From contig CANMQO010000004.1 of assembly GCA_947500055.1 (NCBI GenBank), positions 186,001-250,000 of the forward strand: a stretch of DNA of 64,000 nt. The letters are read 5' to 3'. A model generated the notes under the pieces. The model was not told the origin of the DNA and searched no databases. It saw nothing but the letters and a program-made list of their open reading frames with translations. The position numbers were made by a program, and so were the translations under genes. This document shows, piece by piece, positions 54,653 through 63,244 of the stretch. Every line of letters begins with the position of its first letter. Position 1 is the first letter of the stretch. The stretch is from an uncultured Paracoccaceae bacterium (GTDB lineage Bacteria > Pseudomonadota > Alphaproteobacteria > Rhodobacterales > Rhodobacteraceae).

Positions 54653-55635
54653 AGTTTGGATCTGTTCCAACGGTTGACGCGACCGGTGCGATACTGGCCC
54701 ATTCGGTTGCTTTGTCGGGGCAGCGGCTGCGGAAGGGGCAGGTTTTGACGCCTGCCGACATTGCAGCCTTGATTGCGGGCGGTCAGGGGCAGGTGACCGT
54801 CGCGCAGTTGGAAACTGGTGATCTGGGCGAAGATGAAGCCGCTGCCCGCCTGGCGCGGGCATTACAGGGTGACGGTCTGCGGCTCAGCAAAGCGGCGACA
54901 GGTCGGGTCAATATTTTTGCGAAAGATGCGGGGATCGCACGGATCGATGTGGCCCGGGTGGATGCGTTCAACGCGGTGAACCCGATGATCACGGTTGCGA
55001 CCGTCCCGCCCTTTCATCGCGTTGATGCAGGTACGATGGTCGCGACGGTCAAGATTATTTCATATGCGGTGCCAGAGCGCGATGTGGCCGCAGCCGGCCT
55101 GGCGGGACGGGCCAGCTTGCGGGTGCTGACATCAATCTACAATACCGCATCGCTGATTGAGACACGGACCGATGGTGATCCCAGCATGAAGGGGCGCGAT
55201 GCGCTGCATGGAAGGTTGGACCGGATGCGGGTCACGCTGGACGACCGTGTCCTGGTGGATCACGAAGCGGCCCCATTGGCACGCGCCATAGCTGCAGCAA
55301 AAGGCGATGTTGTGTTCATTCTGACCGCGTCCGCCACCTCTGACCCGGAGGATGTTGGGCCTGCCGCATTGCGTGCGGCTGGCGGCGTGGTGACCCAGTT
55401 CGGGATGCCGGTAGATCCGGGCAACCTGCTGTTTCTGGGTCATATCGGTGAGAAGCCGGTGATTGGTTTGCCCGGCTGCGCCCGTTCGCCCGCCCTGAAC
55501 GGGGCGGATTGGGTGTTGGAAAGGGTGTTGTGCGGTGTTGATCTGACCCCGGCCGATTTCGCGGCGATGGGGGTGGGTGGGTTACTCAAGGAGATCCCCA
55601 CGCGGCCAAAACCGCGCGGGGAAATCGGGCGTTAG
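54649..55635 (+). CDS. Molybdopterin-binding protein (MoCF_biosynth domain)
   Basis: A 328-residue protein starting with GTG at 54649, with GAGG at 54637-54640 upstream. The N-terminal region (AILAHSVALSGQRLRKGQVL) resembles MoeA-related proteins found in cox clusters. The C-terminal half has the MoCF fold segments DVVFILTASATSDPEDVGPA and MPVDPGNLLFLGHIGEKPVI. It probably handles molybdopterin or its cytidine form for the hydroxylase. The stop overlaps the DUF1761 stop on the other strand. Confidence 0.82.
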   Translation: MKFGSVPTVDATGAILAHSVALSGQRLRKGQVLTPADIAALIAGGQGQVTVAQLETGDLGEDEAAARLARALQGDGLRLSKAATGRVNIFAKDAGIARIDVARVDAFNAVNPMITVATVPPFHRVDAGTMVATVKIISYAVPERDVAAAGLAGRASLRVLTSIYNTASLIETRTDGDPSMKGRDALHGRLDRMRVTLDDRVLVDHEAAPLARAIAAAKGDVVFILTASATSDPEDVGPAALRAAGGVVTQFGMPVDPGNLLFLGHIGEKPVIGLPGCARSPALNGADWVLERVLCGVDLTPADFAAMGVGGLLKEIPTRPKPRGEIGR

Positions 55636-56003
55636 AAAATCCCCTGGGCGATGATCATGATGGCCCCACCTGCAACAACATAGCCTGCGTCAATCGCTGT
55701 GGCTTTGCCGGTTTTCTGGCTGAAAAGATCCATGCCCGCCACAAACAGGGCCGTGGCCAGGATCGCCATAATTGCGGTGAGCAGATCGCCTGTGGTCTCG
55801 GTCAATCCAACGACCATCGCCAGAGCAAATGTCCCCAGAAACTGGATCACCATCGCGGCGATTGGCGGGCTTTCGGGTGGTTGGATGTTGTGACTGCCCG
55901 TTGACCAGCCTTTGCCAAACAGTATGGGGCTGAACCACAGCATGCCGAGAATGAAAGCACCGATTGTGCCCACGCCAACGGCGAGCCAGTTGAGGTTTTC
56001 CAT
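55632..56003 (-). CDS. DUF1761 family membrane protein
   Basis: A 123-residue protein with four hydrophobic segments. LNWLAVGVGTIGAFILGMLW and FSPILFGKGW are the DUF1761 hallmark near the start. Function unknown. The ATG at 56003 has GGAAGGA upstream. It is the last gene of an ArsR/SRPBCC/DUF1761 unit reading against the cox genes. Confidence 0.85.
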   Translation of the reverse strand: MENLNWLAVGVGTIGAFILGMLWFSPILFGKGWSTGSHNIQPPESPPIAAMVIQFLGTFALAMVVGLTETTGDLLTAIMAILATALFVAGMDLFSQKTGKATAIDAGYVVAGGAIMIIAQGIF

Positions 56004-56007
56004 GAAC

Positions 56008-56433
56008 TTATCCTTCCAATGTGACAGCAAGTTTGCTGAGGATGGCCGCCCAACCTTTATTGTGATTGTCGCGGCTTTCCTCGCTGATGAAACGATCGTG
56101 GCGCAGGGTTACATGCGTGCCCTGATCTGCGGGGGCAAATGTAAGGGTGACGGTGCTGTCTTCGGCCGGGGACGGGCCGAACCAGGTAAAGACCAGCCGC
56201 TCATGTGGGTTGATTTCCTTGTAGGTCCCGTGATGCGGAATATCCGTGCCGCCCGCATGCATGGTGATTTCAAAGCCGCCGCCGACGCGGGCTTCGGTTT
56301 TGGCGAGCGGGACACTCATATCAGGCCCGGGCATCATGAAACGTGCAAGCATTTCAGGGTCAAGCCAGGCGTCAAACACGGCCTTTTGCGGGGCATTGAT
56401 CGTCCGTTCGGTTGTCATTGTCAGTTCAGTCAT
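56008..56433 (-). CDS. SRPBCC (AHSA1/CalC-like) domain protein
   Basis: A 141-residue START/Bet v1-like protein. RTINAPQKAVFDAWLDPEML and [15 protein letters not shown] at the ends, and HGTYKEINPHERLVFTW in the middle, are typical of the AHSA1 group. It should bind a hydrophobic ligand. It overlaps the ArsR-type gene by 8 bases, a pairing very common in bacteria. The ATG at 56433 has AAAGGAG upstream. Confidence 0.88.
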   Translation of the reverse strand: MTELTMTTERTINAPQKAVFDAWLDPEMLARFMMPGPDMSVPLAKTEARVGGGFEITMHAGGTDIPHHGTYKEINPHERLVFTWFGPSPAEDSTVTLTFAPADQGTHVTLRHDRFISEESRDNHNKGWAAILSKLAVTLEG

Positions 56434-56773
56434 TTTTGGCAGCTCCTTTGGTAATAATGTCGTCGAGCGCTTCGAGGCGCATCGCCCAGATTGAACGCAG
56501 ACCCTTGAACCACCCGTCAATTTCACTGAGCGGGGCCATTTGAACCTCGATCAGATGTTCACGCCATTCGGTGCGACGCAGGACGAGCCCTGCCGCCTCA
56601 AGCACTTTGATGTGCTTGGAAATGGAGTTCAGGCTCATGGCGAAACGCGCATGAATATCGGTGACCCGCAGCGGTCCTTCCTGCGCCAGCAGTGTCAGGA
56701 TGTCCCGCCTTGTGGGGTCACTCGCCGCCTTCAGAATCGCGTCGAGTGGAGGAGAATCTTTTCGTTCAACCAT
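56426..56773 (-). CDS. ArsR-type winged-helix regulator
   Basis: About 115 residues. The winged helix reads [20 protein letters not shown], then [20 protein letters not shown] and [14 protein letters not shown]. The metal site of ArsR is absent, as usual for the SRPBCC-linked group. I chose the ATG at 56773; one at 56788 would place an operator copy within the coding region. Two near-identical palindromes lie at and upstream of the start, so autoregulation is likely. Confidence 0.87.
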   Translation of the reverse strand: MVERKDSPPLDAILKAASDPTRRDILTLLAQEGPLRVTDIHARFAMSLNSISKHIKVLEAAGLVLRRTEWREHLIEVQMAPLSEIDGWFKGLRSIWAMRLEALDDIITKGAAKND

Positions 56774-56822
56774 ATGGGTGAATAACATCTGTACCCAATA
56801 TCAGTCAACCCATTGGGTGAAT
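56766..56822. promoter_or_regulatory. Two operator-like repeats at the ArsR-type gene
   Basis: TCAACCATATGGGTGAAT (56766-56783) and TCAACCCATTGGGTGAAT (56805-56822) match at 15 of 18 positions and each is nearly palindromic. They are 39 bases apart, close to four helical turns, and the first overlaps the chosen start codon. They also lie 91 bases upstream of coxS. Confidence 0.65.
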
Positions 56823-56912
56823 GATGCTGCTGACGCAGCGGAAGTTCATGGTTCTCAACCGGTCGGGCACGTGCTTAACTCGCGCCCAAGAATAGCAATT
56901 CGGGAGGAAGAA

Positions 56913-57398
56913 ATGACTGGCATATCGATGGTGGTGAATGGCCGAGCGGTGTCGGGAGATGTCGAGGGGCGGACGTTGTTGTCATCGTTTTTACGGGACG
57001 ACCTGCGCCTGACGGGGACACATGTTGGGTGTGATACGTCGCAATGCGGAGCCTGCGTGGTGCATGTGAACGGAAAAGCGGTGAAGGCCTGCACCATGTT
57101 CGCGGTCGAGGCTGACGGTGCAGAAGTGGCCACGATTGAAGGCGAGGCGAATGCGGATGGATCGCTGTCGGTGATCCAGCAGGCGTTTCAGGACCATCAT
57201 GGGTTGCAATGCGGGTTCTGTACGCCGGGCATGGTGATGTCAGCGGCCGCATTGCTGAAAGACAATCCAAAACCAACCGAGACCGAGGTGCGCGACTATC
57301 TTGAGGGCAATATCTGCCGCTGCACGGGATATCATAATATCGTCAAGGCGATCATGGCGGCGTCCGGTCAGGATGTGAGCGCCATCGCGGCGGAGTAG
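56913..57398 (+). CDS. coxS: Form II CO dehydrogenase-like small (2Fe-2S) subunit
   Basis: A 161-residue iron-sulfur subunit. The first cluster motif is [20 protein letters not shown] with a further AC. The second is [10 protein letters not shown] with CRCTGYHN. It carries electrons from the molybdenum site to FAD. The ATG at 56913 has GGGAGGAAG upstream. It is followed by coxL after a 70-base gap holding two hairpins. The S-L-M order is that of form II clusters. Confidence 0.93.
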   Translation: MTGISMVVNGRAVSGDVEGRTLLSSFLRDDLRLTGTHVGCDTSQCGACVVHVNGKAVKACTMFAVEADGAEVATIEGEANADGSLSVIQQAFQDHHGLQCGFCTPGMVMSAAALLKDNPKPTETEVRDYLEGNICRCTGYHNIVKAIMAASGQDVSAIAAE

Positions 57399-57399
57399 A

Positions 57400-57452
57400 C
57401 AAATTTTCACAGAAAATTTGGGGTCAATTTTTCGATGAAAAATTGTCGCCCC
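57400..57452 (+). promoter_or_regulatory. Two tandem A/T-rich hairpins between coxS and coxL
   Basis: CAAATTTTC-ACA-GAAAATTTG (57400-57420) and CAATTTTTC-GAT-GAAAAATTG (57425-57445) each have perfect 9-bp stems and 3-base loops. The second can be lengthened by GGGG (57420-57423) with CCCC (57449-57452). They follow the coxS stop directly. Either mRNA processing, stabilisation of the upstream transcript, or a mobile repeat could explain them. Confidence 0.7.
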
Positions 57453-57468
57453 GTAAGGGAGGAATGAC

Positions 57469-59835
57469 ATGCCAAAAGATAGTGGAATCGGGGCCAGCTC
57501 GAAGCGGCGCGAGGACCTGCGGTTTTTGACCGGGGCGGGCAAGTACACGGACGATATCAACATTCACGGCCAGACCTACGTGCATTTTCTGCGCGCCGAT
57601 GTGGCCCATGCAACGATCAACAGCATCGATACAACTGCCGCAGCAGCAATGCCCGGCGTCGTGCAAGTTTTCACCGGCGCTGATTTTGAAGCCGTTGGCG
57701 GCATCCCCTGCGGCTGGCAGGTCACTGACCGATTTGGTGAACCGATGCAGGAACCGCGCCATCCGGTCATCGCCCATGGCACAATCCGTCACGTGGGCGA
57801 GATTGTCGCTGCCGTTGTGGGCGAAACGCTGGCACAGGCCCGCGACGCCGCCGAAGCCATCGTGCTGGACCTGACCGAAAAACCCGCTGTGGTTGATATG
57901 AAAGCGGCTGCTACCGAAGGCAGCACCAAGGTGCATGACGATCTGGCTTCCAACATCTGTTATGACTGGGGCTTTGTCGAAGAAAACCGCGATGCGGTCG
58001 ATCAGGCGATCAAGGACGCCGCCCATGTCACCACGCTGGAGCTGGTCAATAACCGGCTGGTCGCCAACCCGATGGAACCGCGTGTGGCCGTGGGCGAATA
58101 TTCCCGTTCTGACGATATGCACACGCTGCACACGACATCCCAAAACCCGCATGTGATCCGGCTTTTGATGGGTGCTTTTGTGCTGGGCATTCCAGAACAT
58201 AAGTTGCGCGTCGTGGCCCCGGATGTGGGCGGGGGCTTTGGCACTAAAATCTTCCACTATGCCGAGGAAGCTTTTTGCACCTTTGCAGCAAAGGCGGTGA
58301 ACCGCCCCGTCAAATGGACCTCAACCCGGTCAGAGGCGTTCATGTCTGACGCCCATGGCCGCGACCATGTGACCAAGATCGAACTGGCGATGGATGCCGA
58401 TAACAACTTCACCGCCATTAGGACCGAGACCTATGCAAACATGGGTGCTTATCTGTCGACCTTCGCATCATCGGTCCCGACCTGGTTGCATGGGACGCTG
58501 ATGGCGGGCAACTACAAAACGCCGCTGATCTATGTGAACGTCAAGGCGATGTTCACCAACACCGTGCCGGTGGATGCCTATCGCGGGGCCGGTCGCCCGG
58601 AGGCCACGTTCCAGTTGGAAAGGGTCATCGACAAGGCCGCCCGCGAACGTGGCGTTGATCCGATTGCCTTGCGTCGCCAGAACTTTGTCACCGAATTCCC
58701 CTATGCCACGCCCGTGGCGGTGGAATATGACACCGGCGATTATGAGGCGACGATGGCCAAGCTGGAGGAGATCGCCGATATAGACGGTTTCGCCGCCCGC
58801 CGCGCCGAGAGCGAGGCAAAGGGCAAGCTGCGCGGCCTTGGCGTGAACTGCTATATCGAGGCTTGCGGGATCGCCCCGTCAAACCTCGTGGGGCAGCTTG
58901 GCGCGCGTGCCGGGCTTTATGATGCCGCCACCGTGCGGGTGAATGCGACCGGGTCGATCAGCGTGATGGTTGGCGCCCATAGCCACGGGCAAGGCCATGA
59001 AACATCTTTCCCACAGGTGATTTCCGAAATGATCGGCATCCCTGAGGATCAAATTGATATCGTACATGGTGATACCTCCAAGATCCCGTTCGGGATGGGC
59101 ACCTATGGGTCCCGTTCGCTGGCGGTCTGTGGTTCTGCCATGGTCCGGGCGGCAGAAAAGGTGATCAACAAGGCCAAGAAGATTGCCGCCCACCTGCTCG
59201 AAGCCTCTGACGCGGATATCGAACTGAAGGATGGTCAATTCAGCGTGGCAGGGACCGATAAATCGGTGGCCTGGGGCGATGTGACATTGGCCGCATATGT
59301 GCCGCATAACTACCCGCTTGAGGATATCGAACCAGGGCTGGAGGAGACGGCGTTTTACGATCCGGCCAACTTTACCTATCCTGCCGGCGCCTATGCCTGC
59401 GAGGTTGAGGTTGATCCCGACACTGGCAAGGTCACCATCGAACGGTTCAGTGCGGCGGATGATTTCGGCAACGTGATCAACCCGATGATCGTGTCTGGTC
59501 AGGTCCATGGCGGTATTGCGCAGGGGATCGGACAGGCCCTGCTGGAAAACTGCGCCTATGATGAGGATGGCCAGTTGATCAGCGCCTCTTACATGGATTA
59601 CGCCATGCCACGTGCCGATGATCTGCCATTCTATACGGTGGACCATTCCTGCCAGACACCTTGCACCCATAACCCGCTTGGGGTGAAAGGCTGCGGTGAG
59701 GCGGGGGCTATCGGCTCTCCTCCATCGGTGGTCAATGCGGTGATTGATGCGCTGCAATCAGGGGGCAAGAATGTCACCCATATCGATATGCCCGTGACGC
59801 CTGCCCGCGTCTGGGAAGCAATGAACAACGCATAA
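57469..59835 (+). CDS. coxL: Form II CO dehydrogenase-like large molybdenum subunit
   Basis: A 788-residue molybdenum hydroxylase large subunit. The active-site loop reads AYRGAGR (370-376), the form II signature, rather than AYRCSFR of true form I CO dehydrogenase, so the Cys that binds copper is absent. VAPDVGGGFGTKIF and GCGEAGAIGSPP contact molybdopterin, the latter with the catalytic Glu. The substrate is unknown: a purine, aldehyde or aromatic is possible, and CO should not be assumed. Confidence 0.93.
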   Translation: MPKDSGIGASSKRREDLRFLTGAGKYTDDINIHGQTYVHFLRADVAHATINSIDTTAAAAMPGVVQVFTGADFEAVGGIPCGWQVTDRFGEPMQEPRHPVIAHGTIRHVGEIVAAVVGETLAQARDAAEAIVLDLTEKPAVVDMKAAATEGSTKVHDDLASNICYDWGFVEENRDAVDQAIKDAAHVTTLELVNNRLVANPMEPRVAVGEYSRSDDMHTLHTTSQNPHVIRLLMGAFVLGIPEHKLRVVAPDVGGGFGTKIFHYAEEAFCTFAAKAVNRPVKWTSTRSEAFMSDAHGRDHVTKIELAMDADNNFTAIRTETYANMGAYLSTFASSVPTWLHGTLMAGNYKTPLIYVNVKAMFTNTVPVDAYRGAGRPEATFQLERVIDKAARERGVDPIALRRQNFVTEFPYATPVAVEYDTGDYEATMAKLEEIADIDGFAARRAESEAKGKLRGLGVNCYIEACGIAPSNLVGQLGARAGLYDAATVRVNATGSISVMVGAHSHGQGHETSFPQVISEMIGIPEDQIDIVHGDTSKIPFGMGTYGSRSLAVCGSAMVRAAEKVINKAKKIAAHLLEASDADIELKDGQFSVAGTDKSVAWGDVTLAAYVPHNYPLEDIEPGLEETAFYDPANFTYPAGAYACEVEVDPDTGKVTIERFSAADDFGNVINPMIVSGQVHGGIAQGIGQALLENCAYDEDGQLISASYMDYAMPRADDLPFYTVDHSCQTPCTHNPLGVKGCGEAGAIGSPPSVVNAVIDALQSGGKNVTHIDMPVTPARVWEAMNNA

Positions 59836-59849
59836 GGGAGGAAACGGAT

Positions 59850-60644
59850 ATGTATGCTTTTGAGATTGAACGGCCCTCCACGATTGCGGATGCGGTCAAC
59901 GCGCTAAAGGGCGAAGACGCGCAGGCGCTGGGCGGTGGGCAAACCCTGATCCCGACGCTGAAACAGCGGCTGGCGGCGCCTTCGGTGCTGGTCAGCCTGA
60001 CGGGCATTGGTGAAATGCAGGGGGTTTGTCAGGCCGATGACGGGGCGGTCTGCATTGGCGGGGCCACAACCCATGCCACCGTCGCCAAGGAGGCGGCGGC
60101 GCATTACCCCGCCCTGGCTGATCTGGCCAGCCATATTGGTGATCCGGCGGTTCGCAACCGGGGCACCATCGGTGGATCGCTGGCAAATAACGACCCGGCT
60201 GCCTGCTATCCGGCTGCGGCCCTAGGGTCGGGTGCCACCATCATCACCAATAACCGCCAGATCGCGGCGGATGACTACTTTGAAGGGATGTTCAGCACGG
60301 CGCTGGACGAAGGCGAGGTGATCACCGAGGTTCGGTTCCCCGTGCCGCAGACCGCCAATTACCAGAAATTCCTGCAGCCTGCATCGCGTTTCGCGTTGGT
60401 GGGGGTTTTTGTGGCGCAATATGCGGATGGTGTACGGGTCGCGGTCACTGGTGCCTCCGAAGAGGGGGTCTTTCGTTGGAGCGAAGCTGAAGCTGCACTT
60501 TCTGCCAACTTCTCGGCCAGCGCGCTGGACGGCTTGTCTTTGCCAGCGGACGGGATGATCGGCGATTTGCACGGATCACCATCCTATCGCGCGCATTTGG
60601 TCAAAGTCATGACCGGCAGGGCCGTGGCAGCCTGCCAGGGATGA
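59850..60644 (+). CDS. coxM: Form II CO dehydrogenase-like medium FAD subunit
   Basis: A 264-residue FAD-binding subunit. ALGGGQTLIPTLKQRL and RNRGTIGGSLANNDPAACYP are the FAD-binding motifs of the family. It passes electrons from coxS to an acceptor. It starts 14 bases after coxL with GGGAGGAAAC upstream. A bidirectional terminator follows, so coxSLM form one unit. Confidence 0.93.
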   Translation: MYAFEIERPSTIADAVNALKGEDAQALGGGQTLIPTLKQRLAAPSVLVSLTGIGEMQGVCQADDGAVCIGGATTHATVAKEAAAHYPALADLASHIGDPAVRNRGTIGGSLANNDPAACYPAAALGSGATIITNNRQIAADDYFEGMFSTALDEGEVITEVRFPVPQTANYQKFLQPASRFALVGVFVAQYADGVRVAVTGASEEGVFRWSEAEAALSANFSASALDGLSLPADGMIGDLHGSPSYRAHLVKVMTGRAVAACQG

Positions 60645-60730
60645 AACAGCGATTGGCCCTGCCGTGTTGCAGGGCCACTTCCCGAGCCGGAACTTTTGTG
60701 CGTTCAAGATTTTCCACGCCGAAGCTGAAA

Positions 60731-60761
60731 AAAAGGCCCTCGCGACTTGCGGGGGCCTTTT
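60731..60761. terminator. Bidirectional terminator between coxM and infC
   Basis: AAAAGGCCC and GGGCCTTTT pair around a small G-C-rich loop region (TCGC/GCG). A tracts on the left and T tracts on the right let it work for coxM (plus) and infC (minus). Confidence 0.88.
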
Positions 60762-60791
60762 GCATTTCTTTTGAACAGATTGTCGTTCTGC

Positions 60792-61337
60792 TTATTTGGG
60801 CAATGGCCCGATCAGCATGACCATCTGGCGCCCTTCCATCTTGGGGAAGTTTTCGACACGGCCTGTTTCCTTGGTGTCTTCGGCCACACGCTCAAGCAAC
60901 TCACGGCCCAATTGCTGATGTGCCATTTCCCGGCCACGGAAGCGGAGCGTGATTTTCACTTTATCGCCGTTCTCCAGGAACTTGAAAACATTGCGCATTT
61001 TCACATCGTAATCGTGACTGTCCGTGTTGGGCCGGAACTTCACTTCTTTGATTTCGATGGTTTTTTGCTTCTTTCGGGCCTCAGCCTCTTTTTTCTGAGT
61101 CTCGTATTTGAACTTGCCATAGTCCATGATCTTGCAGACCGGTGGTTTGGCATTTGGGGAAATTTCCACAAGGTCCAGCCCGGCTTCATCTGCCATTGTC
61201 ATCGCCCGTTCGGGGGAGACAACGCCGACGTTCTCTCCATCTGCTCCAATCAGGCGTATCTCTGGCTCGCGAATGCGTTCGTTGATACGGGGGCCGGTGT
61301 CGCGCTGCGGTGGGGCGTTGTGGGGTCTGCGTCCTAT
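60792..61337 (-). CDS. infC: Translation initiation factor IF-3, probable ATA start
   Basis: A 181-residue IF-3 when read from an ATA at 61335-61337. The first ATG (61202) lies 45 codons inside, after the conserved [24 protein letters not shown] region, so it cannot be the real start. No in-frame ATG, GTG or TTG was noticed further upstream. AAGGA lies about 8 bases before the ATA. Rare ATT/ATA/ATC starts let IF-3 control its own synthesis. The C-terminal end ([11 protein letters not shown]) is normal, and rpmI/rplT do not follow. Confidence 0.93.
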   Translation of the reverse strand: MGRRPHNAPPQRDTGPRINERIREPEIRLIGADGENVGVVSPERAMTMADEAGLDLVEISPNAKPPVCKIMDYGKFKYETQKKEAEARKKQKTIEIKEVKFRPNTDSHDYDVKMRNVFKFLENGDKVKITLRFRGREMAHQQLGRELLERVAEDTKETGRVENFPKMEGRQMVMLIGPLPK

Positions 61338-61533
61338 GGTCTTTATCCTTGAATCATTACGGTGTTGTGCCCGGTAAAGTAAACACGGTGGCCGGGCGCT
61401 TCAACCCGCAAAAGGGGCAGTTTACGCGCATTTTCCCCCTTGGTTTCGCTTCACCTTTTGCAATGCATCTGACATATCGCGATCAAGGCCTCACGGGGCC
61501 CCAAACGCGATCAATTTGGAAGGAATAAGACCA

Positions 61534-62241
61534 ATGAGAGCAATCGCCATATTAGTTGTTATCGCTGTTCTGGGATTTTTTGGCTATCAATACGGGGTTG
61601 AGGGCCGTGGTCCTGCCGCGGCGGTCGGTGTCCTGACCGGTGAAACTGCCCGTGCAGAGGCTGCAGCCGCAGAGGCGCAGGCGGCACTGGATGCTGCTGC
61701 CGCCGAGCAAGCGGCTGCGGACGCTGCTGCCGCAGAAGAGGCTGCTGCCCAAGCGGCGGCAGAAGCGGAGGCCGCTGCCGCTGAAGAAGCCGCGGCTGCC
61801 GAAGCTGCCGCACAAGCTGCTGCAGAGGAAGCAGAAGCCGCCGCAGCCGCCGCTGCTGAAGAAGCTGCCGCCCAGGCTGCTGCGGAAGCCGAAGCGCTTG
61901 CTGCCGAAGCTGAGGCTGCCGCCGCTGCCGCCGCAGAGGAAGCCGCTGCCGCTGCTGAAGCCGCCGCCGCTGCTGCTGCTGAGGAAGCCGCTGCCGCTGC
62001 TGAAGCCGCAACCGAAACAGCAGAAGCGGTTACTGAAACGGGCGCTGATCTGATGTCGATGGCTGGTGAGTTGCTGACGGTCGAAGGATTTGACGCGGAG
62101 AAGGTCACATCCCTGCTTGAAACGCTTGAGTTGCCCGAAGGGGAACAGAACACGCTGACGAATGCACTGAACCTTGCCAAGGATAATCCCGCATTGCTGC
62201 AGCCCGTTCTGGACCAGATCAAGAATCTGTTGCCTCAGTAA
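61534..62241 (+). CDS. Membrane-anchored Ala/Glu-rich helical protein
   Basis: A 235-residue protein with an unusual make-up. Residues 1-20 (MRAIAILVVIAVLGFFGYQY) form a membrane anchor or uncleaved signal. From about residue 37 to 165 it is almost wholly Ala and Glu, like the rod of TolA, and should form a long single alpha-helix or coiled coil in the periplasm. The last 65 or so residues (LTVEGFDAEKVTSLLETLEL, then NALNLAKDNPALLQPVLDQI) look folded. The ATG at 61534 has AAGGAA upstream. Function unknown; the DNA repeats may be prone to length change. Confidence 0.8.
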   Translation: MRAIAILVVIAVLGFFGYQYGVEGRGPAAAVGVLTGETARAEAAAAEAQAALDAAAAEQAAADAAAAEEAAAQAAAEAEAAAAEEAAAAEAAAQAAAEEAEAAAAAAAEEAAAQAAAEAEALAAEAEAAAAAAAEEAAAAAEAAAAAAAEEAAAAAEAATETAEAVTETGADLMSMAGELLTVEGFDAEKVTSLLETLELPEGEQNTLTNALNLAKDNPALLQPVLDQIKNLLPQ

Positions 62242-62257
62242 GCCATTGCGATAAGAA

Positions 62258-62289
62258 GAAAAGCCGCGCTGTCACCAGCGCGGCTTTTC
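62258..62289 (+). terminator. Terminator after the Ala/Glu-rich gene
   Basis: A perfect 14-bp stem GAAAAGCCGCGCTG/CAGCGCGGCTTTTC with the loop TCAC. TTTT sits in the right arm and AAAA in the left, so it can serve both the plus-strand gene and fpr on the minus strand. Confidence 0.88.
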
Positions 62290-62320
62290 ATTGGCCCGGT
62301 CGCTTTGTCTGGCTTTGGCG

Positions 62321-63169
62321 TTAGTCCAGAAATGCCTTTTCAACCACATAGTGCTGTGGTTTTGAGTTGGCCCCTTCAACAAGCCCGTATTCTTCCAGCA
62401 TGTCCTTCAGTTCGAGGTTGAAGGCCAGGTTGCCGCAGATCATGGCCCGGTCCGTCTCGGGGGTCAGGGGCGGCACGCCAAGATCCGCAAATGCCTCGCC
62501 CGAGCGCATAAGATCAGTGATCCGCCCCATCTTGGGGCTCTCTTCACGGGTGGTGGTTGGGTAATATTTGATTTTTTTCCAGAAACCTTCGCCGATCACT
62601 TCGTTCAGCAGTTCATCTGTTTTCAACGCCTCAATCAGGTCGCGCCCATAGGTGAGTTCGCCCAGTTCACGGCAGGTGTGGGTGATGATGATTTCGTCAT
62701 AGTCTTCGTATGTTTGCGGCTCGCGCAGCAGTGACGCGAAAGGCGCGAAACCGGTGCCGGTGGCGAAGAACCAGAGCCGCTTGCCGGGCAGCAGCGCGTC
62801 GTGGACCAGCGTGCCAACTGGCTTGGGCCGGAGAGTGATTTCATCACCCGGCTTGATATGTTGCAGCTTTGATGTCAGCGGGCCGTCCTGCACCTTGATG
62901 GAATAGAACTCCAGTTCTTCGTCCCAACTGGGTGATGCGATGGAATAAGCCCGCAGCAGCGGTTTCTGTTTGCCGGTTTCGGGATGTGGGTCACCCATCA
63001 GCCCGATCATTACAAATTCGCCGGACCGGAACCGCAGGCTGGCTGGCCGGGTACAGCGAAAGCTGAACAGTCGGTCGGTATAGTGTTTCACGTCCGTTAC
63101 TGTCTGCGCATCAGGCAAGGTGGGAACGGCTTTGGCGGTGTCTAGTGTCACGGGTGTCTGCTCGGTCAT
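62321..63169 (-). CDS. fpr: Ferredoxin--NADP+ reductase
   Basis: About 282 residues. RAYSIASPSWDEELEFYSIK is the FAD-binding segment, FATGTGFAPFASLLRE the NADP-binding loop, and MICGNLAFNLELKDMLEEYG with YVVEKAFLD the C-terminal region typical of the bacterial FPR type. It exchanges electrons between NADPH and ferredoxin or flavodoxin. I chose the ATG at 63169 (MTEQTPV); one at 63178 is possible. Confidence 0.94.
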   Translation of the reverse strand: MTEQTPVTLDTAKAVPTLPDAQTVTDVKHYTDRLFSFRCTRPASLRFRSGEFVMIGLMGDPHPETGKQKPLLRAYSIASPSWDEELEFYSIKVQDGPLTSKLQHIKPGDEITLRPKPVGTLVHDALLPGKRLWFFATGTGFAPFASLLREPQTYEDYDEIIITHTCRELGELTYGRDLIEALKTDELLNEVIGEGFWKKIKYYPTTTREESPKMGRITDLMRSGEAFADLGVPPLTPETDRAMICGNLAFNLELKDMLEEYGLVEGANSKPQHYVVEKAFLD

Positions 63170-63244
63170 ATATGTCATGGCAGCCTGATAGGGCCGCCCT
63201 CCGTCTTAGTCGTTGATCTGGATCAGGGGAAGGGTGCTTTGGAC

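Noticed and set aside
57424..58257. Minus-strand 277-codon frame opposite coxL
   Set aside because: coxL is a clear family member across this whole stretch; the antisense frame has no recognisable motif.
61587..62222. Minus-strand Ala/Ser-rich frame
   Set aside because: It is the antisense reading of the Ala/Glu repeat; the plus-strand frame has a ribosome binding site, a membrane anchor and a folded tail.
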